From assembly GCF_009870125.1 (NCBI RefSeq), contig NC_046681.1, positions 7,825,001-7,889,000 of the forward strand: a stretch of 64,000 nucleotides of DNA. The letters run 5' to 3'. Positions 52,737-62,335 of this stretch are shown here, piece after piece. The notes beneath the pieces were generated by a model that was not told the DNA's origin, did no database searches, and saw only the letters and a list, made by a program, of their open reading frames with translations. The position numbers and the translations under genes were made by a program. How positions within the stretch are numbered: the first letter of the stretch is position 1; every line of letters starts with the position of its first letter. Source of the stretch: Drosophila pseudoobscura (lineage: Eukaryota > Arthropoda > Insecta > Diptera > Drosophilidae).

Positions 52737-53582
52737 ATGAGCACTATGAGCTATCTATCCTCGACGAGCACCGGCAGCGATTTCGGTTCAGTCTTGAGGT
52801 TCCATAAGACACTACAGGCGCCGCTCTACGATTTGCTGGGACCCTATCCAGATGAGATCATCATGGCGACGTTGGATCGTATTCTATACTATTCAGGGGC
52901 TACTAAGGTCATTCGAATGCTGGCAATGTCTGTTTGTGGTAGGTGACATTTCTTTAACAATTCCCTTTTGAGTATTAATCATGCATTTAAAGCCCCAGAA
53001 GGCGACACGCCCGACAAAGAACGCGCCGCGACCAGCTGCGGCTCCGTTCCAAGTCTAGTTTGTCCATCTACCTCGGCCGTGACCTGCTGTTCTTGGCCTC
53101 CCAGCAACTGTAGTTATCGGAAAGTTCCGTCAACTCCTTGCAAGCAGAAGCCGTCCTGCATCAAGAGAGCCAGCAAAAAGCCATCATCATGCTGCAATCG
53201 GTCCACCTCCTCCTTACCGCGCCGGCGGTCTCCGCGAGTGGACTTTTGCAATCCCGTGGATGACTTCGAGCCGCGAAAAATAGGCGGCGAATGTCTTCTT
53301 GGCGAGCGCATTAAGGAATCGCTGTCAACCTGCGCCTTAACTTGTGCGCGACTGAAGTTGAAGCTCTCGACAAGAGCCAGCTCTGCGCCGTCCAATAAGA
53401 ACAAGTGGCTGTGGACGAAACTGGTCAGCGCAAGGGATGGCTACAAGGTGTACGAGGTATTCAAGGAGTCTAATGCCGAGCAAGACCCTTCCCAGATCGT
53501 AGGCAAGGGATCACCCGTAATAGTATTCCTGGTCTTGCCCAATGGGTATATTATGCCGTTTGAGTCAATCTCCACGGATTAG
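52737..53582 (+). CDS. Unrecognised 261-aa protein, Cys/Ser/Lys-rich middle
   Basis: Two exons, 52737..52938 and 52999..53582, are joined by a 60-nt intron (GTAGGT...CCCCAG) in correct phase. The N-terminal 67 residues look folded (YDLLGPYPDEIIMATLDRIL). Residues 70-150 are low complexity, with many Cys, Ser, Pro, Lys and Arg, including CC, SCC and KKPS words. The last 70 residues again look globular (LWTKLVSARDGYKVYEVF, then IVFLVLPNGYIMPFE). I do not recognise the family. No signal peptide or membrane segment is visible. The Cys/Ser/Lys-rich composition is reminiscent of male-germline proteins in flies, but that is a guess. It converges on PIG-W, with only about 106 bp between the two stop codons. 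An alternative start is the Met at residue 4. Confidence 0.7.
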
Positions 53583-53673
53583 TTAATTGGCACGGCTTAT
53601 CCGTCTGTTATGCTGTGGCGCCTCCAGCAGCATTCTACGTTAAACTTTTTGCAAAACAATTGGCAAATTTATA

Positions 53674-53679
53674 TTTATT
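53674..53679 (-). terminator. Polyadenylation signal of PIG-W
   Basis: TTTATT on the plus strand is AATAAA on the minus strand, about 10 bases past the PIG-W stop. It sits inside the short gap shared with the convergent gene, so the two 3' ends probably overlap. Confidence 0.55.
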
Positions 53680-53688
53680 AACAGACTT

Positions 53689-55267
53689 CTAAGCGATCCT
53701 AATACGCTTTTTATGCATAATAAAGACCATCATAGAACAGATCAGCACATAAGCGAGCAGTATGAGGACGGACTCAGAATTGGAGCGGTTATTGGGGTCG
53801 AAAAATATGTTGACCATTCCCGTGAAGAAGTTGGACAGCAGGAAGTAGCTCAGGCCATTCATGTTTAGGCTCTCCACAAAGGTGGGCAGGGAATTGGCTG
53901 TTTCTTTATGACAATCTCCAAATGTGGGCCGCGTCTGCACAAAAGCCAGCTCAAAGAAGAACGCACAGTTAAGGATGATTACCACCGAGATGAACAAAAT
54001 CCATATCACATATCCAAAGTTGAATGTGACCCGAGCTATGCCCGAGAGGAAGGCACTAAGGATTACCATAACCCAGAGAACAACCGCGATCAGGAGGACT
54101 CGCTTCAGCTTTGAGCACAATTGTGTGTAGGTAAGATGATCCTGAGAGGTGTACCACTTGCCGAAGTAAATGCTGAACAGGTAAAGGGCAACGCAGCCGG
54201 GTAGTGAGCTTAGGCCTTCTCGATTGGAGCTTAGGAAGCCAAGGCGCGGCACAGTATCCGACATCACATAGTCGCATAGACCCAACTGCAGCACAAGCTC
54301 GTGCATAGAGAGAATGCCTAAGGGAGAGGAGAAAATTATTGGAGATTTGCTAAGAACATTCTCAATCGTACCTACCCATAGCCAGTCCTAAAAGCTGTAG
54401 ATCAGAGTTAGCCAGAAGGCTGCATAGGCTGCCAAATAGTTTGGTCAGTCCCAGAATGAAGAATGCATTCATATGTATACCATACTCGTGCACATCGTGG
54501 TTATAGTTGATCATCGATATTACGGTGGTGCGGCCCAGACCCAAAAGCAGCAGAGGAACCACCGCCTTGGGCAGCTTTTTCAGGTCGGTTAAATTGCGGG
54601 CACGATGCGACACCAAGCCCATTGTGACTACAAAAATGCCAATGCCCATGTCCATCGCAGAGGCCCCAAACGTTCGACTCTTGCGGAACCGGACTGGAGT
54701 GACTGGGAAGTCCACCATCAGGATAGCAACACTCGTTCCACAGTTGCAGATGGCCCTTAGTAGGGTGAAGACCAGAGGGCGCTTTCCCACCTCATACTTC
54801 GTGTTTCTCAACTCAAGCTCTCGCCGTGGACGGAGATACCATACGAGGGCCAGGAAAGATACTATGGAGTACATGTGAAAGAAATCACTTCCAACCGTGA
54901 ACAAAATAACAGTTGGTATAGCAACAAGCATGTACTCCAGAAGGAATCTGCGCGTCGACAGCCTCGGTAGATGCCCGCAAAGCATGCGGGAAAGTACGAA
55001 CCCGATCATCACCGGGAGCGTTGTAATAAGGCTATCCACACTTTCTATTATGGAATTCCATGACTTTTTATTCAGTACTGATACCTCTTGATCCACGCTT
55101 AAATATTGTTCCATTGGTCCCAATGCCCTGCATGTGTCTTGTCCCAAGTATATTTGGAATATGTGAAGGGGCGCTGACAAGTAGCACTTGGTAGATGTGT
55201 TACAGGCGTCATAGAAATAGTGAGAATCAGAGGCAACGGCAGGCGACGATGAGCTAGACCAGCTCAT
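53689..55267 (-). CDS. PIG-W: GPI inositol acyltransferase, PIG-W/Gwt1 family
   Basis: Two exons, complement(54376..55267) and complement(53689..54317), are joined at ATG-G|GC in phase 1 and give 506 aa, matching the usual length of about 500. The enzyme adds an acyl chain to the inositol of glucosaminyl-PI early in GPI-anchor assembly in the ER membrane. Diagnostic family segments are present: VRFRKSRTFGASAMDMGIG (about 192-210) and GLGRTT followed by HDVHEYGIHMNAFF (about 243-270). About a dozen hydrophobic stretches are spread over the length. The first 75 residues are Ser-rich and less conserved-looking. An in-frame start with this lead is accepted because nothing better lies upstream. 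A GTAAGT...TTATAG pair only 39 nt apart sits just before the ATG and could be a leader intron. Confidence 0.9.
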
Positions 55268-55536
55268 TATACTATAAACGTAATAAGATTGATTATAAGG
55301 GCAAACTTACAAACAATTATCACATTTACACAAAATTTGTTTCTGGTTTTATAAACTTCTGCTTCTGTCGCTCTGGCAGCTGAATATAATCTTTGATTAC
55401 ATTCACAGTCTTCTTATCGGTGAAATAAATGCACAGAAATCTTCCGCTAGGATATTGCCGGGTTTTCACTTGTTTTGTGGGTGTTTCGATGAATTCTCTT
55501 GTTTACTTGTTTTTGCTTTAACATCTGCTCAGTTTA

Positions 55537-55742
55537 TTACATGGCAACTACACTGTAACTATACATTTCAAATCCACCCCTTTTGCTTAATATACCTTGG
55601 AAAACAAATTCGCTTTTATCTTCAAGGTATATTGCTCGCCAAAACACGCCAAGGTGAGGACCAGAACGAACCCTGAAATTTGTCTTGGTCTATTCGCCTG
55701 TTGTCCATACCTTTCAATAGTCCATTCAAAATTACGACTCAT
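55537..55742 (-). CDS. Possible 55-aa gene upstream of PIG-W
   Basis: ATG at 55742 follows a perfect Motif 1 element by about 24 bases. Joining complement(55711..55742) to complement(55537..55672) over a 38-nt GT-AG gap gives 55 aa, MSRNFEWTIER then VRSGPHLGVFW and so on, ending KRGGFEMYSYSVVAM. The stop codon overlaps AATAAA. A 38-nt intron is below the normal fly minimum, which is the main objection. Unspliced, the frame instead runs 51 codons. A second open frame of about 55 codons, ending at LPERQKFIKPETNFV near 55330, lies between it and PIG-W. The leader may therefore be polycistronic, or this may simply be a PIG-W 5'UTR with small upstream frames. Confidence 0.2.
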
Positions 55743-55765
55743 TTTTTCGTTGCAGGAGAGAGCAG

Positions 55766-55776
55766 CAGTGTGACCG
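55766..55776 (-). promoter_or_regulatory. Motif 1 core promoter element (YGGTCACACTR)
   Basis: The minus strand reads CGGTCACACTG, a full match to the Drosophila housekeeping core-promoter Motif 1 bound by M1BP. It points towards PIG-W, and no other minus-strand promoter signal is seen between it and the PIG-W start. This is the probable PIG-W transcription start region. Confidence 0.6.
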
Positions 55777-55880
55777 TCTGAACCTCGGCGCCCCTTACCC
55801 GTTTCGGTGGTGCCGGATCGGAACAATGAGCATGCGTGAGACGCGCCAACAGCCGCTGCTTTATTTATTTTTATGACGTA

Positions 55881-56680
55881 CGACATTCGTAGGTGCATAC
55901 ATTACCGATATTGTCTTCGCTCCTGCTCCATACTTTACTTCATCGGCTTTGACCGGGTAAGTTTTTCTTGCTTCCCCCCTTATTCATCTTTTCCATTGAC
56001 TTTCGTTACCTTTATTTAAGCAGGTAGCCCTTTCCGGTGGCCAAGAATACCTCTTGCGTGCCGCGTGCCCGCTCCCATTGCCTATCAGGGACTTAACCGT
56101 TGGGTTTGGCCACTGCCAAAGCTCTCTTCTCCGCCTTTCCATTCCGCTTGCCGTAGGTACCTCATCAGCGGGTGATTCCGCCGTAGATAGTCCTCTCGGA
56201 AGGTGCAAGGGGTGTGCGTCTGGCTGGAATTTGGCAGCCACCGGCTGTGCTGCGGGCCATAGCTATGCTGTATCGCTAAGTCTACAATGTGGCGTCCAGT
56301 CCGCTGCAGGGACATAATGTCAGCAGCCCCCTCATTCATATGCGCCGAATCAAACGCTGGGCTTCAGCTTCGACACACGTAAGTGAATCATTATATAATT
56401 GTGTATATATTTTAAAATATATCTTTCTTCACAGAAGTCTTATGCACCCTACGCTGCCACAAGCTGAGTCCTATCAGATTTGTTCACGCCAACGGAATCC
56501 TATTTAAGCATTACCGAGGCGTATTCGAGGCAGACCGAGTGCTACCCCAGCAAGACAGAATAGTTTCCCAGAAGGACAGAAGCGCATCCCTTGCAATCGC
56601 CATCGACAACTATCTGAAGGACTTTGGCTATGGCAAACAAGGGAGTGGCTACGCGGACTACCAGACATTTTTATGACCTA
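55881..56680 (+). repeat. Tandem unit 1 (800 bp), type A
   Basis: The unit has exon A-like sequence, an intron of 67 nt (GTAAGT at 55957), a GC-rich exon B-like block, a second intron of 56 nt (GTAAGT at 56379, CACAG at 56434) and exon C-like sequence. It has the short form CTACGCTGCC in exon C and CGCCAACGG. It alone among the left-arm units carries AACCGTTGG, as does the right-arm copy. Confidence 0.9.
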
Positions 56681-57486
56681 CGACATTCGTAGGTGCATAC
56701 ATTACCGATATTGTCTTCGCTCCTGCTCCATACTTTACTTCATCGGCTTTGACCGGGTAAGTTTTTCTTGCGTCCCCCCTTATTCATCTTTTCCATTGAC
56801 TTTTGTTACCTTCATTTAAGCAGGTAGCCCTTTCCGGTGGCCAAGAATACCTCTTGCGTGCCGCGTGCCCGCTCCCATTGCCTATCAGGGACTTAACCTT
56901 TGGGTTTGGCCACTGCCAAAGCTCTCTTCTCCGCCTTTCCATTCCGCTTGCCGTAGGTACCTCATCAGCGGGTGATTCCGCCGTAGATAGTCCTCTCGGA
57001 AGGTGCAAGGGGTGTGCGTCTGGCTGGAATTTGGCAGCCACCGGCTGTGCTGCGGGCCATAGCTATGCTGTATCGCTAAGTCTACAATGTGGCGTCCAGT
57101 CCGCTGCAGGGACATAATGTCAGCAGCCCCCTCATTCATATGCGCCGAATCAAACGCTGGGCTTCAGCTTCGACACACGTAAGTGAATCATTATATAATT
57201 GTGTATATATTTTAAAATATATCTTTCTTCACAGAAGTCTTATGCACCCTACGCTCCGCTGCCACAAGCTGAGTCCTATCAGATTTGTTCACGCCAGACG
57301 GAATCCTATTTAAGCATTACCGAGGCGTATTCGAGGCAGACCGAGTGCTACCCCAGCAAGACAGAATAGTTTCCCAGAAGGACAGAAGCGCATCCCTTGC
57401 AATCGCCATCGACAACTATCTGAAGGACTTTGGCTATGGCAAACAAGGGAGTGGCTACGCGGACTACCAGACATTTTTATGACCTA
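56681..57486 (+). repeat. Tandem unit 2 (806 bp), type B
   Basis: Same layout as unit 1. It has CTTGCGTCCC instead of CTTGCTTCCC in intron 1, GACTTTTGTT in place of GACTTTCGTT, and the longer CTACGCTCCGCTGCC in exon C. These variants are shared with unit 5. Confidence 0.9.
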
Positions 57487-58274
57487 CGACATTCGTAGGT
57501 GCATACATTACCGATATTGTCTTCGCTCCTGCTCCATACTTTACTTCATCGGCTTTGACCGGGTAAGTTTTTCTTGCTTCCCCCCTTATTCATCTTTTCC
57601 ATTGACTTTCGTTACCTTTATTTAAGCAGGTAGCCCTTTCCGGTGGCCAAGAATACCTCTTGCGTGCCGCGGGCCCGCTCCCATTGCCTATCAGGGACTT
57701 AACCTTTGGGTTTGGCCACTGCCAAAGCTCTCTTCTCCGCCTTTCCATTCCGCTTGCCGTAGGTACCTCATCAGCGGGTGATTCCGCCGTAGATAGTCCT
57801 CTCTGAAGGTGCAAGGGATGTGCGTCTGGCTGGAATGCTGCGGGCCATAGCTATGCTGTATCGCTAAGTCTACAATGTGGCGTCCAGTCCGCTGCAGGGA
57901 CATAATGTCAGCAGCCCCCTCATTCATATGCGCCGAATCAAACGCTGGGCTTCAGCTTCGACACACGTAAGTGAATCATTATATAATTGTGTATATATTT
58001 TAAAATATATCTTTCTTCACAGAAGTCTTATGCACCCTACGCTCCGCTGCCACAAGCTGAGTCCTATCAGATTTGTTCACGCCAGACGGAATCCTATTTA
58101 AGCATTACCGAGGCGTATTCGAAGCAGACCGAGTGCTACCCCAGCAAGAAGGAATAGTTTCCCAGAAGGACAGAAGCGCATCCCTTGCAATCGCCATCGA
58201 CAACTATCTGAAGGACTTTGGCTATGGCAAACAAGGGAGTGGCTACGCGGACTACCAGACATTTTTATGACCTA
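57487..58274 (+). repeat. Tandem unit 3 (788 bp), type C
   Basis: Same layout, with an 18-bp deletion in the GC-rich block (the TTTGGCAGCCACCGG segment is missing) and the long form of exon C. It carries CAAGAAGGAATAG where other units have CAAGACAGAATAG. Confidence 0.9.
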
Positions 58275-59074
58275 CGACATTCGTAGGTGCATACATTACC
58301 GATATTGTCTTCGCTCCTGCTCCATACTTTACTTCATCGGCTTTGACCGGGTAAGTTTTTCTTGCTTCCCCCCTTATTCATCTTTTCCATTGACTTTCGT
58401 TACCTTTATTTAAGCAGGTAGCCCTTTCCGGTGGCCAAGAATACCTCTTGCGTGCCGCGTGCCCGCTCCCATTGCCTATCAGGGACTTAACCTTTGGGTT
58501 TGGCCACTGCCAAAGCTCTCTTCTCCGCCTTTCCATTCCGCTTGCCGTAGGTACCTCATCAGCGGGTGATTCCGCCGTAGATAGTCCTCTCGGAAGGTGC
58601 AAGGGGTGTGCGTCTGGCTGGAATTTGGCAGCCACCGGCTGTGCTGCGGGCCATAGCTATGCTGTATCGCTAAGTCTACAATGTGGCGTCCAGTCCGCTG
58701 CAGGGACATAATGTCAGCAGCCCCCTCATTCATATGCGCCGAATCAAACGCTGGGCTTCAGCTTCGACACACGTAAGTGAATCATTATATAATTGTGTAT
58801 ATATTTTAAAATATATCTTTCTTCACAGAAGTCTTATGCACCCTACGCTGCCACAAGCTGAGTCCTATCAGATTTGTTCACGCCAACGGAATCCTATTTA
58901 AGCATTACCGAGGCGTATTCGAGGCAGACCGAGTGCTACCCCAGCAAGACAGAATAGTTTCCCAGAAGGACAGAAGCGCATCCCTTGCAATCGCCATCGA
59001 CAACTATCTGAAGGACTTTGGCTATGGCAAACAAGGGAGTGGCTACGCGGACTACCAGACATTTTTATGACCTA
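58275..59074 (+). repeat. Tandem unit 4 (800 bp), type A
   Basis: Nearly identical to unit 1, including the short CTACGCTGCC and CGCCAACGG forms. It differs by carrying AACCTTTGG. Confidence 0.9.
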
Positions 59075-59864
59075 CGACATTCGTAGGTGCATACATTACC
59101 GATATTGTCTTCGCTCCTGCTCCATACTTTACTTCATCGGCTTTGACCGGGTAAGTTTTTCTTGCGTCCCCCCTTATTCATCTTTTCCATTGACTTTTGT
59201 TACCTTCATTTAAGCAGGTAGCCCTTTCCGGTGGCCAAGAATACCTCTTGCGTGCCGCGTGCCCGCTCCCATTGCCTATCAGGGACTTAACCTTTGGGTT
59301 TGGCCACTGCCAAAGCTCTCTTCTCCGCCTTTCCATTCCGCTTGCCGTAGGTACCTCATCAGCGGGTGATTCCGCCGTAGAAATTCCTCTCGGAAGGTGC
59401 AAGGGATGTGCGTCTGGCTGGAATTTGGCAGCCACCGGCTGTGCTGCGGGCCATAGCTCTGCTGTATCGCTAAGTCTACAATGTGGCGTCCAGTCCGCTG
59501 CAGGGACGTAATGTCAGCAGCCCCCTCATTCATATGCGCCGAATCAAACGCTGGGCTTCAGCTTCGACACACGTAAGTGAATCATTATATAATTGTGTAT
59601 ATATTTTAAAATATATCTTTCTTCACAGAAGTCCTATGCACCCTACGCTCCGCTGCCTCAAGCTGAGTCCTATCAGATTTGTTCACGCCAGACGGAATCC
59701 TATTTAAGCATTACCGAGGCGTATTCGAGACAGACCGAGTGCTACCCCAGCAAGACAGAATAGTTTCCCAGAAGGACAGAAGCGCATCCCTTGCAATCGC
59801 CATCGACAACTATCTGAAGGACTTTGGCTATGGCAAACAAGGGAGTGGCTACGCGGACTACTAG
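59075..59864 (+). repeat. Tandem unit 5 (last left-arm unit), type B
   Basis: Like unit 2 in intron 1 variants and the long exon C, with private changes (TAGAAATTCC for TAGATAGTCC, and CGTAATG for CATAATG). It is the only unit whose last exon ends in GACTACTAG, an in-frame stop for the conserved ...DNYLKDFGYGKQG... frame. In units 1-4 this junction reads GACTACCAGACATTTTTATGA and runs into the next unit. Confidence 0.9.
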
Positions 59865-60049
59865 ACTCTGGATAGATCTCGTTGTTGTTAGGTTTAAGGA
59901 TATACAAGTCTAAATATACATACATATGTATGTTGTAGTTATATATGATATATATAGATATAAATGTTGTCCACTTGTTTATTTATTTATACTAAGTTAA
60001 TTTATTCTTAATACAATTATTGAATAATCATCCTTGCTGTATCCTTGTT
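59865..60049. repeat. Left spacer of inverted repeat
   Basis: AT-rich spacer (TAGATCTCGTTGTTGTTAGG and onwards). Its reverse complement recurs, diverged, at about 61400-61560 in the right arm. Confidence 0.7.
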
Positions 60050-60860
60050 TTGGAGAAATTATCCCGATTTCAAAAAGGCGTGGGACGCTCAGATCGGTTC
60101 AGAAATAGCGGAGAAACTAAATATTTTTTATTGGGGAAAATGTCCTTGATCCTTGATAAGGACTACCAATTCAAGGACATTTTTCCGATCACAGGAAGCC
60201 ATCTCACGTTCCGATCGGGTCCCAAATAGCCGAGAAAACTGAATATGTATGGTTGGGGTCGTTGACATCCATACCGAAGGATCAAGGATATTTTTCTGAT
60301 TTCGGGGGCCCACGGCAATGCCCCGATCAGGCCACAAATAAGGGAGAAAACCAGATATATATGTCTGGAGAAAATATCCTTGACCCTTGGTCCTTGAGAA
60401 GGACTCCACCAGATTAAGGATGTTATTCCGAACACAGGAAGCCGTCGCACGCTCCGATAAGGCTATCAATAGCCGAGAAAACTAAATATGTATAGTTCGG
60501 GTCGTTGGAGTCCTTACCGAAGGAACAAGGACATTTTTCTGATCACGAGGGGCCATGGCACGCCCCGATCGGGTCACAAATAAGAGAGAAAACAAGATAT
60601 ACAATGTATATGTCTTGTTCCTAGATCCTTGTTCCTTGATAAGGACTCCATCAAAACAGGGACATTTTTCCGAGCACAGGAAGCTGTCGCACGTCCTGAT
60701 CGACATAGAAATAGCAGACAAAAAATTAATACCTTTGATCCTTGATATCCTTGGTCCTTGATAAGGACTTCATAAAATCAGCGACATTTTTTCGATCACA
60801 GGAAGCCGTCGCATGTCCCGATCGGTCCACAAATAACGGAGAAAACATAACGGGTTTTTA
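60050..60860 (+). repeat. Degenerate dimeric satellite, left arm
   Basis: The word GGACATTTTTCCGATCACAGGAAGCC recurs in degenerate form at about 60050, 60174, 60285, 60415, 60526, 60657 and 60779. Spacings alternate around 111 and 130 bp, a dimer of roughly 241 bp. The two half-units differ consistently: one has GGAAGCCGTCGCACG then AAATAGCCGAGAAAAC, the other GGGGCCC/CACGGCACG then AAATAAGAGAGAAAAC. There is no coding potential. Confidence 0.8.
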
Positions 60861-60904
60861 ATTTGTTATTTTTGAAAATGTAGTTCAAGAAATCACCGAA
60901 ATAG

Positions 60905-61061
60905 CCAAAATCTGGATGGGATACCAGGCGAACAGAAATCAGCAGAAGGTAACTGATTTTTTTAAAATTGGTGGTCCCCCAAAAGTATGTACCGTTTTTT
61001 GCATTTGCTACAGTTGCTTGCTGCTGATTTCTGTTTGCCTGGTATCCCATCCAGATTTTGG
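60905..61061. repeat. Central palindrome, 41-bp arms
   Basis: CCAAAATCTGGATGGGATAC and onwards (60905-60945) is matched by its reverse complement at 61021-61061, with a single clear mismatch in the aligned part. The 75-bp loop is T-rich on the left and includes AAAAGTATGTACCG. The symmetry axis at 60983 is that of the whole locus. Confidence 0.85.
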
Positions 61062-61099
61062 CCATTTGACTCGAGTTTTTTTGTTTTGTACGATATTTA

Positions 61100-61400
61100 C
61101 TCCAGACATATATATCTTGTTTTCTCGCTTATTTATGGCCCAATCGGGGCATGTCGTGGTCCTCCGTGATCAGAAAAATATCCTTGATTTGATGGAGTCC
61201 TTATCAAGGACCAAGGATCAAGGGTATTTTCTATTGACATTTATATCTTGTGACGGCCTCCAGTGATTGGAAAAATTTCGCTGATTTTATGGAGTCCTTA
61301 TCCAAGGATCAAGGACATTTTCCCAATCAATAAAATGTCGCTTTCTCCGTTATTTGTGAACCTGTCTGGGCATACCACGCCTTTTTGTAGTTGGGATAGT
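61100..61400 (-). repeat. Degenerate satellite, right arm
   Basis: Two to three copies of the same satellite in reverse orientation (GGAGTCCTTATCAAGGA, then AAGGACATTTTCCCAATCA), far fewer than in the left arm. Confidence 0.75.
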
Positions 61401-61559
61401 TTCCCCAATACAGGATACAGCAAGGATGATTTTTCAGTAGTTTTATTTATAATAACTTTACTTAGTATAAATAAATAAACAAGTTGATTACATTTATTTC
61501 TATTAGCTAAATGTATAGACTTGTGTATCCTTAAACCTAACAGCAACGAGATCTGTCTA

Positions 61560-62335
61560 TTGTCCCTCCCTTGGTTGCCATAGCCAAAGTCCTTGAGATA
61601 GTTGTCGATAGCCAGGTCGGAAGTTGACAGCGGCTGTTAGGATCGGGATCTTGCAAGGGATGCGCTTCTGTCCTTCTGGGAAACTATTCTGTCTATTCAT
61701 GCTTAAATAGAATTCCGTCTGGCGTGAACAAATCTGATAGGACTCAGCTTGTGGCAGCGGAGCGTAGGGTGCATAAGACTTCTGTGAAGAAAGATATATT
61801 TTAAAATATATACACAATTATATAATGATTCACTTACGTGTGTCGAAGCTGAAGCCCAGCGTTTGATTCGGCGCATATGAATGAGGGGGCTGCTGACATT
61901 ATGTCCCTGCAGCGGACTGGACGCCACATTGTAGACTTAGCGATACAGCATAGCTATGGCCCGCAGCACAGCCGGTGTCTGCCAAATTCCAGCCAGACGC
62001 ACATCCCTTGCACCTTCCGAGAGGACTATCTACGGCGGAATCACCCGCTGATGAGGTACCTACGGCAAGCGGAATGGAAAGGCGGAGAAGAGAGCTTTGG
62101 CAGTGGCCAAACCCAACGGTTAAGTCCCTGATAGGCAATGGGAGCGGGCACGCGGCACGCAAGAGGTATTCTTGGCCACCGGAAAGGGCTACCTGCTTAA
62201 ATAAAGGTAACGAAAGTCAATGGAAAAGATGAATAAGGGGGGAAGCAAGAAAAACTTACCCGGTCAAAGCCGATGAAGTAAAGTATGGAGCAGGTGCGAA
62301 GACGATGTCGGTCATGTATGCACCTACGAATGTCG
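61560..62335 (-). repeat. Right-arm inverted copy of the unit
   Basis: One copy of the unit in reverse orientation, with both introns and all four splice sites preserved. Relative to the left-arm units it lacks about 40 bp of exon C, has about 40 bp of other sequence nearby (ATCCCGATCCTAACAG), and carries ATG where all left-arm units have ATT in exon A. It is preceded (minus strand) by extra sequence up to the outer end that the left arm does not share. Confidence 0.88.
62260..62315 (-). pseudogene. Relic or live start exon of the amplified gene
   Basis: The minus strand from ATG at 62315 to the GTAAGT donor reads MTDIVFAPAPYFTSSALTG. In the left-arm units the same 56 nt differ at four sites in this stretch (ATG/ATT, GAC/GAT, ATC/ATT, GCA/GCT). 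All four are third positions of this frame, and only the start codon changes meaning. That is the mark of past selection on this frame. Continuation into exon B needs the second AG (GGTAG|CCC) and then gives PFRWPRIPLACRVPAPIAYQ and onwards to a stop about 50 codons in, so the copy may be broken. I do not recognise the protein. Confidence 0.45.

Noticed and set aside
56054-56317. Long open frames on both strands in the GC-rich block of each ~800-bp unit (85-104 codons), as candidate proteins
   Set aside because: At least three frames are open in the same 260 bp, which high GC content explains. The splice sites place transcription on the plus strand of the left-arm units, and the frame with third-position bias is a different one.
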